Source: Hydractinia symbiolongicarpus
Lineage: Eukaryota > Cnidaria > Hydrozoa > Anthoathecata > Hydractiniidae
DNA length: 64,000 nt
Assembly (NCBI RefSeq): GCF_029227915.1
Contig: NC_079879.1
Coordinates: forward strand, 16,990,001 to 17,054,000
Reading direction: 5' to 3'
The position numbers and the translations under genes were made by a program. Shown piece after piece: positions 31,506 through 44,329 of this stretch. The first letter of the stretch is position 1; every line of letters starts with the position of its first letter. The notes beneath the pieces were generated by a model. That model saw only the letters and a program-made list of their open reading frames with translations, had not been told where the DNA came from and did not search any database.

Positions 31506-34419
31506 GCCATTCAATAATTACATAATGCCTGAGGGGTGGGGGTATGATCATTTTTGTTACACACTGTTACAAAAATTTAGTTTTTATATGTCGGATAATT
31601 TTAGTTATTTTAGTGTACGGTTACATCTTGAATTTGTTTCTTGCCTCTGGACTTGCACAAAAGTACCAAAGACGTCATTTTGTGTGCTAAATATATCTGA
31701 GATACCTTTTTCTCATATTAGAGCACTAATTAAAATTTCGGATTACATCCGAGATCTTATTAAAACGGTCGGTCTTTTCCTTCTTCTTCGACCGATTTTC
31801 TAACCGATTGCCGTAACGTCACGACTTTTAAAATCCGACCTGACCCCGCGACCTAGCGCTACGCCAGCTGTGTGCTTAATATTCGTGAAATTGGGAAAGA
31901 ATGAAGACTGCGTTACGAATTTGAACGCAAATACTGTTATAGGCTGTTATTTTAATATTATTTGATGAGCTATGCTAGATACTCCTTCAAATTTTCGTTT
32001 CCAGTTATGTTTTTAACGAGACGAATTTTGTTCAACTAAACTGAGACCTAGGGGTTAAGGTACGAGTCGTTCTTTTCGAGGGACCAAGTTAAAGAACGCC
32101 ATATTGATTCCAATCCAAGTTTTTTAAAGCGAAGAGAAATATTTGGTTGGGTTGGTATAATTATTTAACTGCTAAAAAATCAGTTCTGTCAACGTTTAAG
32201 ATGTTCTCTTCAATGTGTCTATGTTTTTACATATTAAGTTAAATATATCATCATGCTTTCTAGCTGTGTGTAAATCTGAAACAAACCAATTTCAAGATTT
32301 TAGCTACAAGCGTAGATTTCAAGGCAGCATCCTGCTGAAGCCAGCTAGCTGTAGCCTTTTTTACTCTTATTATTTTACAGTTTGGTATATTATTATTTAT
32401 TTTTATGTTGGGGTTGTGGCTCTCTAGCTATCTCTTCGGGTAAGTGCAGTTTGACTTAGCTACAACAAAGTTCTTAATCAATATTTCTTATGCTAAAAAT
32501 GCAGTTATTAGGTAGTGACACCTTTTATTACTGTCATTAAAACTTACTCTGCTGAATTGCTGAGTGATTTTTTTAGCTGGACGGAGTAGCAACAGGCTGT
32601 TTACCATGTTTTTATTTAGACCGAAGTTGCAATAAAGTTTTTTTGGAAAAGCGAATTACGCCTATTTATACACATGTGCAACACCGTTTACCTGTACTAA
32701 GCGTTAAGCTCGTTGTTAGTTTTCCAGTTTGTTTTGTTTAAATTAAAGCTGTTATAAGTGTTTTTGAAAAGGTTATGACGCCTACATGAATATGCAACAA
32801 GGTTTACCTGTATGTAGTAAGTGCTTAGCCAACTGTTAACAGAGTGTATCCTGTGTTGTTAATATAAACCAAAGTTACAAAACAGTTTTTTTTAAAAGGG
32901 TACAACGCCTAAACACATTGACGACACAGTTTATCTGTACTAAGTGCTCAGTCCAATGTTAATGATAGCTGTTTCCTGTGTTTCTGTTTAACCGAAGTTA
33001 CAATAAAGTTTTTTTCAAAAAAGGGTATTATACCTATATGGTTGTGCGACATTGTTTGCCTGTACTAACCACTCAGCCCAGAGTAATATTTATTTTGAAC
33101 TTTTAGCAGGAACGTTCTCTGAAAAATAAAAAAGGTTGGCCGACTGTTTTTGCTATGACATGGTAGCAACAAGTTGTAAACTGTGTTTTGTTTCAGCTAA
33201 AGTTGTGGAAAGTTATTTTTTAAAAAAATATGTTACACCGGAAGGACCATAATGTTGTGCGCCTATTTTTTGAAAAATATATTACACTGGAAACACCATA
33301 ATGTTCTGCGCCTCACTCGATTTGCAACATAGTATACTAAAGCGCTCTATTTGGATGTGTGGCACAGTTTACAGTTTTTATAAATCGCTCTACCAGGCGT
33401 TCAACACCGGGTAGCACATTTTATTGTGGCTTAACCCAGCGTTTCGAGTTCGGGTGCCCAGCTGGTCTAGTTAATTCACCTACTTCTATTTCTTTTTTTG
33501 TTTTTAAACTTGTAGTATCCAACTTTATGGTCAAATGTTAATATCTTAACTTCATAACGATTTTAGTCATGTCGCACGTATAATGAAACATGTCCGAAAT
33601 ATCCCTACACCACAAGCAAAAATATTTAATAAATTGATATGCTAAAACGTCTTCGTTTCTTTTTTATGAATGTTAAATGGTAGTGCAGTATTGTTAAAGT
33701 AATAATTTTCACAGATTACTTTTTGTACATTTGGAGAGACTTCAATTCTGATATAATTTTATAACTTTAAATATTCACGATGAGTTGCGTTACCATGGTG
33801 TATTGTTGAGAAAACATATTTCATGAAGAAGGGAGTGACCAACTAAAAAGGTGCTAATGCAGTTATTCTGTAGGGCTACATTCGTCGTCCAATGCCGGGC
33901 CCGAGCTATTATTTCTAAAAAATATATAAAACATATATATACACTATAAATGTGTAAAGATATTCTGAAGTCTGATCGGCTTGCGTTTTTTTACCGCTAC
34001 TTCAACTTATGACCCTTGCTTTGCCCGCTAACAGTAACGCGTTGGTTTGTTCTAGCCTGTATCTTACGCACTACATGAAACATTTTGCAAGTTCCAGATA
34101 ATACCATGGGATAATACCTATTTATTTGAAATGACGGAACAACATTACACAAGTTCTGTACAAAACAGGCTACTGCCGATCTTAAAAGGTATAGGGAACA
34201 AAATTAAACACGAACAAGAATTCGAAATCTTTTAGCCTGCAAGGGCTTTTCATTTGCCTTTGATATGGAATGAATATGGAAATGAATAGACAAGGTCTTA
34301 AAATTTGAAATATTACGTGAAAAGAGAGGGTGTGGTACTAGATTTGTAACGATGGGTTACAACAGGTGGGGAGTCGTAAAAAAATGACTAATTTGGTTGC
34401 TACGTAATTATTGAATGGC
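31506..34419. repeat. Inverted repeat pair bounding a 2.9 kb segment
   Basis: GCCATTCAATAATTAC (31506-31521) has its perfect reverse complement at 34404-34419, and weaker similarity continues inward (ggtgggg...tttttgttac on the left against a reverse-complement 'ccccacc' and 'gttgtaac' on the right). This could be a DNA transposon that contains the Helitron copy at about 32330-33470, or two separate inverted MITEs. No transposase is visible inside. Confidence 0.4.
32330..33470 (+). mobile_element. Non-autonomous Helitron-like repeat, 3' part, copy 1
   Basis: This interval is similar to 37560-38489 over its length (for example aagttgcaataaagtttttt, gtttacctgtactaagcg, tggcttaacccagcgtttcga). 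The 3' end resembles a Helitron terminus: a decayed hairpin (cccagcgtttcgagttcggg) followed by CTAG at 33467-33470 and a T. The body is built from about four diverged units of about 125 bases (32600, 32720, 32850, 32960). A TC 5' end could not be placed. Confidence 0.55.
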
Positions 34420-35120
34420 AAATGCTATACAATATGTAACACATTTGAGTGATAGTAGATTAATCTCTCTCTTTGGTCAAGCATTAAATGCCTTTAAGGC
34501 CTTTCTGAATACAAGTTTCATAGCTAATTTATTTTAGCACCTAGCTAGCGCCTTTTATTTACCAACTCAGTTCGGGAAATGTGAACCAGACCTTCACCCT
34601 TGGATCACATTTTATTGCTGTTTAAACGCAGTGTATTGCTTTTAGAAAACCATAGCTCAAGTGGGAAAGCTGCTTGTTGAGGGAAGGGAAGGGATCATAT
34701 TGTAGTAGATATAAGGACTGAAGGTTGCTTAGCATTATGGTAATTTTGAGCCAATTTTAACCTAATATTTTCAACTGGGTTGCTTATAAAAATAGCTAAG
34801 ACATTGAAAATATATTTTTTACTAAGCTAACCAGCTATCTAAGCTTGCTTTAGTTTTGCTTCCTTATTGAACATATAACTAGCTACATGCCACAATCTAA
34901 GACTTACACTTTTTACCAAAGAGGTAATAGACTTGTAAAATATAAAAGCTAGCCAGCTAAATTGAGCTAGGTTGTCATGTATCAGCATATCCCTACAAAA
35001 TCAACTTCATCTAACCACACGTTACCACATTTAATATCGGGAAAATAGGTTAAAAAAAAACACGTGTTTACAATATATCAATGTTTATCTCTTCTCCTCT
35101 ATTCACTATCATAACTCTCT
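33475..35120. other. No gene recognised
   Basis: AT-rich sequence rich in 'agctagct'. Contains the right member of the 31506/34404 inverted repeat. No credible exon. Confidence 0.4.
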
Positions 35121-35125
35121 TATAA

Positions 35126-35401
35126 TCAAAGTCGTTCCTCTACTTCTGCCCAAGTCCTCTTCATCGCCGATGTCTTTACGACATTACACCGCGTTTTGTT
35201 GGTAATTGATAAATAATCGTCCCCGCCATGTGTGAAGAACTCGATCAAATTGCTTTTACTAGCCGCAGAAACTGTAAAGGCTGGTTCACAGTCATTCGCT
35301 GTGGTCGCTCGAATAGGGAGATTTTTAAAAAGTCTATTCGCTGTGAACGGAAGAACGCTATTCACACTTGGCGCGTAAAAATTTAAATCGTTTACAACCA
35401 A
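35126..35401 (-). CDS. Small unassigned ORF next to Harbinger pseudogene
   Basis: 91 residues on the minus strand, starting 8 bases from the divergent Harbinger transposase start. The C-terminal part (TSAMKRTWAEVEERL) has a Trp-containing helix that might come from the Myb/MADF-like DNA-binding protein that Harbinger elements encode alongside the transposase. Evidence is weak; the rest of the ORF shows no motif. Confidence 0.2.
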   Translation of the reverse strand: MVVNDLNFYAPSVNSVLPFTANRLFKNLPIRATTANDCEPAFTVSAASKSNLIEFFTHGGDDYLSITNKTRCNVVKTSAMKRTWAEVEERL

Positions 35402-35408
35402 AACAAAT

Positions 35409-36750
35409 ATGGCGCTTACAGCAAAGCAAACTATTTTATTGCTTTTGTTGCGAAGGCGGATGAAACGTAAAAATACTCGCGTAGCTAAAAGAAGATTCTG
35501 GGTTCGTCAAATCTACAAGGAGAGAAAAATAAAAGGAGAATATCATCTCCTGGTTCAGGATCTTAAATTATTTGATAGAAAGCTATTTTTCGCCACTTTA
35601 GGATGACACCCTCTAAATTGGAGGAGTTACTTGATACGTAGGACCGTTAATCACCAAGATATCATTAAAAAGCGAAGCAATTAGTGCTAGCTCTGCGTTA
35701 TAATGCGTTAACTCGTTACCGGTGACGCACAAACTACTATTGCAGATAGTTACAGAATGGGCAAAAATACTGTTAGTGGAATTGTGAAAGAAACAGCAAA
35801 TACAATATGGGAATCCTTGGTAGCACAAGGATTTTTGCAAGCCCCAAGCACAGAAAAGGAGTGGATAAAAATTGCGGATGATTTTGAAAAAAGGTGGAAT
35901 TTTGGAAATTGTGTGGGAGCAATCAGTGGAAAGCATGTTGTTATACAGGCCCAGCGCGTTCAGGATCATATTTTTTTAATTATAAGAAAACCCACAGTAT
36001 TGTGCTTTTAGCTGTCGTCAACTCGAATTATGAGTACATTTTGGTTGATATAGGGGACGCAGGAAGACAAAGCGACGGTGGAGTCTTTGCATCAAGCCAT
36101 CTTGGACATGCCATGGAAGAAAATCTACTTAATATTCCTAAATCCAGACCACTAAGAATAACCTCAAAAAAATTCCCATTTGTATTTGTTGGTGACGAAG
36201 CATTCCCACTAAAAGAGTACCTATTAAAGCCATACGCAAAAGGATTTATTCAAAAAAAAGAGCAAATTGCGAATTACCGTTTGTCAAGGGCAAGAAGACA
36301 AGAGGAAAATGTGTTTGGAATTTGTGCATGACGATTTCGCATTTTTCAAAGGCCTATTATCGCCAATGTGGACACTGTTGTTGCAACCACAAAAGCTGTT
36401 GTTGTGCTTCACAATTTTTTAATGTTTGGAAAAACATTAAAAAAACTGATAGCGAGTATTGTCCAGGTGGGTATGCAGAACAAGAGTTGTGGCGTCAGAA
36501 CATAGAGACAGAAGGGTTACGACCAATTCCTAAAGCCGGGTCTAATAATTATTCAAGATATGCTAAAGAGATTCGTGACGATTTTAGGGATTATTTTTAT
36601 GGACCAGGTGCTGTACCATGGCAATGGGACCATATTTCACGAACAGTTGATCCATTTGATGAAGTTACTAAGTTACTTTTTAACTTGAGATATGTACGTT
36701 GTAATGATTACTATTTTCACAGAAAATTGTTTATATTACCAAAAAACTAA
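35409..36750 (+). pseudogene. PIF/Harbinger transposase (HARBI1-like), multiply broken
   Basis: The trace runs over almost the full family length in at least four frames. 35409-35606: basic N-terminus with RRFWVRQIYKERKIKGEYHL and LFDRKLFF. 35640-35990: LVTGDAQTTIADSYR-type and IVKETANTIWESL helix-turn-helix region. Then the DDE_Tnp_4 catalytic region: GAISGKHVVIQA (the first catalytic Asp of the usual GA-x-D-GKH is Ser here), SGSYFFNYKKTHSI, VDIGDAGRQSDGGVF, VFVGDEAFPLKEYL (second Asp) and EENVFGI (Glu). 36322-36750 is the C-terminal tail. Frameshifts near 35610, 35950, 36330 and stops near 35600-35700 kill it. No terminal inverted repeats were identified. Confidence 0.75.
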
Positions 36751-37065
36751 GAGCTTAAATATACAAAGAGCATAAAAAGGAATAAATTTCGGAATTAGAA
36801 AAATTTGCTGCAAGGTGAACAGGGTTAATCTGTTAATCCATGACTCTCCCTGACAAAGTGTAACAAAGTTATTTTCTTTATAATCGCAATGGATAGATAA
36901 GCTAAGTAAATTTAGAATCTCCAAAATTTATTCTCTTTATATTGTGACAGCAAAAAATTCCATCATAACATGTTTTAACTTATTCTACTTTATAAACAAA
37001 TTATAAACTACTCATCAAATTTATAGTCAATCAACAATTGTTGTATAGCTACTTTTATGGAGTTA

Positions 37066-38834
37066 TCTCTTTAATAATAGCCGTATTTTGTCTGTCTGTC
37101 TGCGAAAGCCGCCTCCCGTAACGGAAACACGAAATTTTTAAAATGTGCACGAATATCAAATGCGATATATTTTTATTGACTTTGTTTTGACCGCTCGCGC
37201 GTGGAACACCATTCACAACGCCTGATTCTTTAAAAAAAAACCAAGATTTTCGCGACCAGAAAGAATCCAAGATCTTCGCGGAACGAAGGCCATTTTGATA
37301 ATGGTCGTGTTTGTGGTCAGTGTGTGAGGTTTGTAGGCCTGTTTGACTTTTTTATCTTCTAAAAGCCTTATATATTTGTAATATTTGTTTTCTGTTTGTT
37401 TTCAATGTTAGGATAAATATATTGTCACGTTTTTTAGCCACGTACAGATCTTAAACGCACCAGTTTTAGGATGTTTGGCTAGGAACGAAGATTAGCTAGC
37501 TATAGCTACTAGCTAGCTAGAGCCTCACTTATTGCTATTCTGTATGGTATAAGAGCTTTTTATCCTAGCCAACATTTATTTTTATGTTGAGGCTGTGGCT
37601 ATTTAGCTAGCTCCTTAAAAAGTGAAAGTATAAAAATGCAGTTTGGCTACAACAATATTCTTAAGCAATATATAATTTTTATGCTAAATGCAGTTAGCTA
37701 GCTAGGTATAGCTACATATTTTATTATTTTTCTGCAAACTTTTTCTGCAAATGAAATGGCTGAGCGATTGTTTTGGCTGGACGAGTAACGACAGGCTGTT
37801 CCCTGTGTTTTTATTTAAACCGAAGTTGCAATGAACATTTTTAGAAAAGGGTAATACGCCTTATGCGCCTGTTCAACTGTGTTTAACTGTACTAAGCGGT
37901 TAGCCCAGTGTTAAAAACAGACTGTTTTTTGTAAAAGGCTGTTACGCCTATGGGCATGTGCAACACCGTTTACCTGTATATACTAAGGTCAGCCCACCAC
38001 TGTGACAATTAATTTTTAAACTTTCTTGGGAATCACGCCTGGACTAACCGCTCAGCCCTGTGTCTGCGAGAAAGTTTTTTCAAAAGGGTATTATTACTAT
38101 ACGCTGTACAACACGGTTTAACTGTACTAAGCGCTCAGCCCAGTGTCACGATTAATTTTTTAACTTTTAAAAAGACTTTTCCACAAAATAAAATAATATT
38201 GACCGATTGTTTTTGCTATGATGGAGTAACAACACTTTGTAAACTCTGTTTTTATATCAGTTATCGTTGCGGGAAAGTTATTTTTTGAAAAATATGTTAC
38301 AGTCGCACACTATAATGTTGTATGCGCTTCAAATGATTAACGACATACTGTATACCTGTACTAAAGCGATCCACCTGATCTGCGGGACAGTTTACAGCTC
38401 TTATTAAGCGCTCCACAGAGTGTTCAATGCCGGATCACACCTTTACTTGTGGCTTAACCCGGCGTTTCGACGCCGGGTTTCCCGGCTAGTCTCTATAATA
38501 ATAGCCGTCGTCTGTCTGTCTCTGCGCGGACCCCCGCTAAGTTAGAAAATGATGTTACGGAAACACGAATATCAAATGCGATATATTCTTATCCACTTTG
38601 TTGCCACGGGTAAATTCAAAGGACGGGCGAACCCGTGGATTTTTCCACGGGCAACGACTAGTCTCTATAATAATAGCCGTCGTCTGTCTGTCTCTGCGCG
38701 GACCCCCCGCTGAGTTAGAAAACGATGTTACGGAAACACGAATATTAAATGCGATATATTTTTATCCGCTTCGTTGCGACGGGTAAATATAAAGGACGGG
38801 CGAACCCGTGGATTTTTCCGCGGGCAACGACTAG
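37066..38834 (+). mobile_element. Head-to-tail array of three non-autonomous Helitrons
   Basis: Three units follow each other without spacer. Unit 1: 37066-38489 (1424 bp), begins TCTCTTTAATAATAGCCG after an A, ends with hairpin CCCGGCGTTTCGACGCCGGG, then TTTCCCGG and CTAG. Unit 2: 38490-38661 (172 bp), begins TCTCTATAATAATAGCCG, ends hairpin CCCGTGGATTTTTCCACGGG, CAACGA, CTAG. Unit 3: 38662-38834 (173 bp), same design. The array is flanked by A at the left (37065) and T at the right (38835), the Helitron A^T target. TC start, 3' hairpin and CTRR end are the accepted Helitron signatures. No Rep/helicase is encoded. The first 130 bases of unit 1 are homologous to units 2 and 3. Confidence 0.8.
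37560..38489 (+). repeat. Helitron unit 1 body, homologous to 32330-33470
   Basis: Contains repeated blocks of about 120 bases ending in '(t)gtttacctgtactaagcg' and 'cagcccagtgt', the same as in copy 1 at 32.3-33.5 kb. Copies differ in unit number and by scattered indels. Confidence 0.65.
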
Positions 38835-38869
38835 TATATGGTACAATATTCGTGTATGGTTTTCGTCGC

Positions 38870-39060
38870 GTCGTAATGCTTTTCGTCGTGTCGTATATTT
38901 CTTCGTGGCGTGGTTTTCTTCGCAGCGTAATGGTTTTCGTCGTGGCGTATCTTTCTTCGTGGCGTGGTTTTCTTCGCAGCGTAATGGTTTTCGTCGTGGC
39001 GTGGTTTTTTTTCGCAGCGTTATGGTTTTCGTCGTGGCGTATTATTCATGTTCGTGTGAT
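38870..39060 (+). repeat. Minisatellite of about 51-54 bp
   Basis: Units of 'aatggttttcgtcgtggcgt' followed by 'tttcttcgtggcgtgg' and 'ttttcttcgcagcgt' repeat about three times from 38870 on with decreasing identity. It starts 35 bases after the Helitron array. Long ORFs on the plus strand here are a consequence of the repeat. Confidence 0.75.
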
Positions 39061-39549
39061 CTCATGTTTCGTCGTGTCGTATGTCACTTCGTGGGGTATT
39101 TCACTTTGAGGCGAAATAGTTATGCTTTTTTTACACGGATATACTAATTTCGGCAACGTCACGATGAAATTGAACAGATTTCCAACCGCTATGTCTTTTG
39201 TTGGTTTTGTTCGGTGAGCCTTATTTTGAATTCGCTAAGTTTTTTCCGGGAAATTTGTTTCGAAAATCGGCAAACGAGAAAGTTTTTGTCAAATATTTCG
39301 CGTTTTTTTTACACGAAAAGATATAATATTTAATTGTAATCAGTTCGTCAATTAATCATAGGTTTGTGTAGTTAAAGCTATTTAATGTCCTAGTTTCATA
39401 AATAATAAAATGTAATACCTGACCTCAGCTACATTCCTGGGGGTCAATGAGAAAGTAGCAGAGGTTTCACTTTCAGCTGTAAAGCTAACGTTAAAATTTG
39501 CAGCTGAGGTCTGGAAAATAAAAAGGTTACATATAGAAAAGACAAGTGC

Positions 39550-39555
39550 TTTATT
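39550..39555 (-). terminator. Poly(A) signal of polyubiquitin
   Basis: AATAAA on the minus strand about 53 bases past the polyubiquitin stop codon. Other AT-rich signals follow at 39405-39412. Confidence 0.5.
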
Positions 39556-39607
39556 TGGACGCAGTTTATTTAGAAAGAAAAAAGGTAAAATTCTATATTT
39601 ATGAAGT

Positions 39608-41011
<1,404 letters not shown>

Positions 41012-41029
41012 TCAATAAGAACAACTTTT

Positions 41030-41160
41030 TTCGTTTCGTGTTTTTCAGGTCGTGGAAAAATTTTATTTTTATATAGGTCATGGTCACATGACATTTACTA
41101 CTATGCACCTATTGGCTAAAATTTGCTGTGTCAGAATGTTAAAGCTTCTAGAAGTTTGTT
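41030..41160 (-). promoter_or_regulatory. Polyubiquitin promoter with TATA, CCAAT and heat-shock-like elements
   Basis: On the minus strand: TATATAAAAA at 41066-41075, about 85 bases from the ATG; an inverted CCAAT (ATTGG, 41111-41115); and a heat-shock-like element with adjacent nTTCnnGAAn units, TTCTAGAA at 41146-41153 with a further GAA at 41134. Stress-inducible polyubiquitin genes typically carry such elements. Functional use is inferred. Confidence 0.55.
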
Positions 41161-41421
41161 TATACCGGGGGTGCAGAACAAAAATAATTTATTATATATC
41201 AATATTCACTACGCTAGTAACTCATACAATTTTAGCATGCAAGGTATTTTTGTACATTAATTAATAACGTTGTTAAGTAAAGAAGTATAAACATTGCATG
41301 ATTACGAATATAATGATTTCTGCAAAAGGAATCAACCCTGAATCGAGCTCCTCAGGAAAAACTGCATAACTCAGCGTTATTTCCATTTCCATTTACTGGA
41401 GTAAAACTCAGCGTTATACGC

Positions 41422-41515
41422 ATGTCCAATATGGCGACGCAGATACGAGAAATTTCAGCCGTGAAGGATCAGCAATTAAAGGAAGCAGCAGAAAAGTCGG
41501 CAAGATCTGTTTTTG
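41422..41515 (+). CDS. CSTF2: CSTF2 (cleavage stimulation factor 64 kDa), exon 1
   Basis: ATG at 41422 (a second in-frame ATG at 41431 with an ATATGGCG context is an alternative start). 31 codons follow, ending KSARSVF plus one base, to donor G|GTATGA at 41515/41516. The final RSVF is the start of the RRM of CSTF2, and the leftover G joins the TT that opens the exon at 57080 to give the Val of the VGNIPYEAT motif. CSTF2 binds the GU-rich downstream element during pre-mRNA 3' end processing in the nucleus. The N-terminus before RSVF (about 27 residues) is charged and not strongly conserved in the family. The intron that follows is 15,564 bases. Confidence 0.85.
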
Positions 41516-42589
41516 GTATGAGTTTAATTAGTTTTTATATTGAAAGCCATCATCTCGAAAATATGTTATCTTCGCGTCAAGTGCTGGCAAAAATGTCTCA
41601 GTCAGATATCTGATTTTCCGATTAGAGCAAAAAAAGTTATAGCTAGCTAGCTATAACCTTGGAGGAAAGAATATGGAAGGAGAAACAACTCTTTTAATTC
41701 TATTGAAACACTGCGTGAGGTTCTAGCAGGTGTCTGTATAGAAACTTAATTTGAAATTTTGGCGGTTGTGTGACTAAATTATTCGTGAATAACAATTCAC
41801 AACTATGATTGGTTATAAAAACAATTAGATAATTTGATGATGAATTTGATAAACAAATCAGAACAAGAAGCCATATTGAAATCAGTAAAATTTCTTTTGT
41901 TTTTATGTTAACATAATTAGCGAGGAAGCACATGCTCGACATTTTTGTAAACAAAAAGAAAAAGTTTATATCTCGTTTTAAAACGACATTCTGTTATAAG
42001 AAGTTATTTCTTTAGTTAGAATAAACATTAATCCAGCACACATATTGTCGGCACTCGTCCGGCGCATATCTATCTATATTGTTTTTCATGATCAAAGTGG
42101 TATACTCAAGCCTGCAAAAATAGGTTAATATCATGGTTAAATGCTTATTTCCAAACGCATTGTTGAAGTTTTTAACATCAATGTTTACCGACTTATATTA
42201 GGCACACTTTTCACACAATAATCACGTGCCTTCAGCGTGTTACAGTCAGATTTCAATAGAAAAAAGTTAGCCCTTATTAAAGGAGAATATGGAATTTGAT
42301 CATTTTTTTGCGAAAAAGACTCGGTCGAGCACCTCACGGACTGATTCTTTTGAAATTAAAAACAATAGAAAATTCAATACATTTAAAGCGTACAGAAATG
42401 AAGTTGTTTCTCCTTGCGTATTCTTTCCTCCAAGCTATAACTAAGGACAAAGGAAGTCATTATTTAAAAAAATGTCATTATTGTCTTCACTTTCCCTCCA
42501 GAGAATGAAAATATGAAGTAATCACTCAAAGAATATCTTAATAAACCCCTCTGAAATGCTTTGCACATCACCACACCTTCATCACTGAG

Positions 42590-43052
42590 ACGAGGGTGCT
42601 GATAAAGCCACATACGCCGTAAAAAGTGCGGGCGTTTTAGGGCGAGTTCGGCGTTTTAAAAAGAAATCAAGTATTTGCCCGAAAAACCCTGAAGAGACCC
42701 GAACAATGCTCGAAGAAGAAAAGAAAAACAGACACTAATGATTCAAAAAACTATAAAAATTAAAATAAACTTACTATGTGGTAGCAAAGTTCTTAAAAGA
42801 ACTGTTTTTGATAGTTTAAAATAAGATTTACTTGATAAATAACTTATATATAAACTTTATTAACTCCTTTATCTTTAAGCGCCTTCTTCCAACTATCATC
42901 CGCATGGTTTGTTACAAGGAATTGCATTTCGGGAATGTTCCAGGCGAGTTCGGGAAAGTGCGGGCGGTTAATTCGACCGCCGATTCAATTTGAAAAGTTG
43001 CCTGAACTCGTCATTATATGTGGGGGCGTTTGCGGCTTATCGGCACCCTCTT
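42590..43052. mobile_element. hAT-type MITE with 8-bp TSD
   Basis: 463 bases bounded by TCACTGAG on both sides (42582-42589 and 43053-43060), an exact 8-bp target duplication as made by hAT transposases. Inverted ends are similar for about 30 bases (GAGGGTGCTGATAAAGCC at left, GAGGGTGCCGATAAGCC at right). The inside repeats 'gcgggcg' and 'gagttcggg' in both halves. No transposase. Confidence 0.8.
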
Positions 43053-43559
43053 TCACTGAGGATTTCCAACAACACAATTTGAATCACCGCACATGTCGTC
43101 ATGCTTTATTTCCTGACCCACCGATTTTTAGTCCCCCCTGAGCCACCTTCTTTAACCCTGCATGAAAAAATTACTGAACCGGTATAGTAAAACATAATAA
43201 AAATAAATAAACAAAAAATTATAAAATATTCAATATACATAAATGATGAACATATTCATCACAGTTCCACAAAGAAAGAAATGAATGTGTCTTAATTTAA
43301 ATTTCGAAGGGCTTTTGTTCCAATGCGTGCCATACAAAGTCGTGCGATCAAGCCTTGCCTCATTTGGATACATGTCCCAGTCTCCAGAGGTTGTCTTTCG
43401 GCGTTGTAGTTCCGGTTCGGGCTCCGAGGGTTTCGGGTTCAAGCTAGCTAGGCGGAGGGGCAAAATATGAATTATGAATAATGAAAATTTCCCGCATGGT
43501 GCACCTGAGATACAGACAACGGTAAACTGAGGTACAAAAATCCTTCGGCCTAATTAAAA

Positions 43560-43865
43560 ACATTACTTTAGATCCTCAGGCCAGTAAAGATAATATAGAT
43601 AAAATATTAATATGTCAGAAGAGTACAAAAGGTTTTTTGGGCCAACTATGTGACATCTATTAAATAAAAAGTCATTTAGAGTCAACCGTTACAACATTCT
43701 AGTTTATCATTCCAGTAAAAAATATCTAAAGTTGTGCATAAATAGTTTTAATCTTATATAGCTATATACATAAATGTATACAAAACAATCATTTCTTTTC
43801 CTTTATAAATTGTATAAAATAGCACCCAATTTTGTAATAAAGCTAAAATTAGCTAGCTACCTAGC
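43560..43865 (+). repeat. Local direct duplication, copy 1
   Basis: Homologous to 44330-44610 (for example tatgtgacatctat, attgtataaaatagcaccca, gctagctacctagc). About 85% identity by eye with indels. Confidence 0.7.
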
Positions 43866-44329
43866 CACCATCAAAAATATGTTATATTCAAGTCCTGAAG
43901 ACCCTGCAAAAATGAGTTGGTTGGTCGGTTGGGGGTATTTTTTTCTCGGGATTTTCAGATCAGGCAATTAAATTCGTTCCCAAGCTAAAATAACAGTAGC
44001 TCCACTCAACATCGTTTGCATTACTATTAAAAAAAAAAATTTTTGACAACTGTCCGAAATTGGTAAATTTAGGCCAAAATGTCTAAAAATGTCCTAAAAA
44101 TTATCATTTAGATGAATGTCTTCCACAATATCTCAGAAGTAAAGTTTAGAAAACATGTTTTTTATGGTGCACAGGTTAGGTTAAGTATCTGGAATGAAAA
44201 TTACTTAATTTTATTACTGTCCAAAATTGTCCAAAGGGTTATTCTTAGGCCAAATGGAGAAATATGTGAAAAATAGCCTTTTAGAGCCTGAATGTATGCT
44301 TAGAATTTGTTTATTAACTGAATAAAAAG

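Noticed and set aside
38598-39147. Overlapping plus-strand ORFs with repeated 'SSWRGFLRSVMVFVVA'-type peptides
   Set aside because: Products of Helitron units and the adjacent minisatellite; all three frames are open because the unit has few stops.
39425-39511. Possible minus-strand exon (acceptor TTTTCCAG, 29 open codons, donor GAG|GTCAGG)
   Set aside because: Lies in the polyubiquitin 3' region past the poly(A) signal; no domain and no partner exon.
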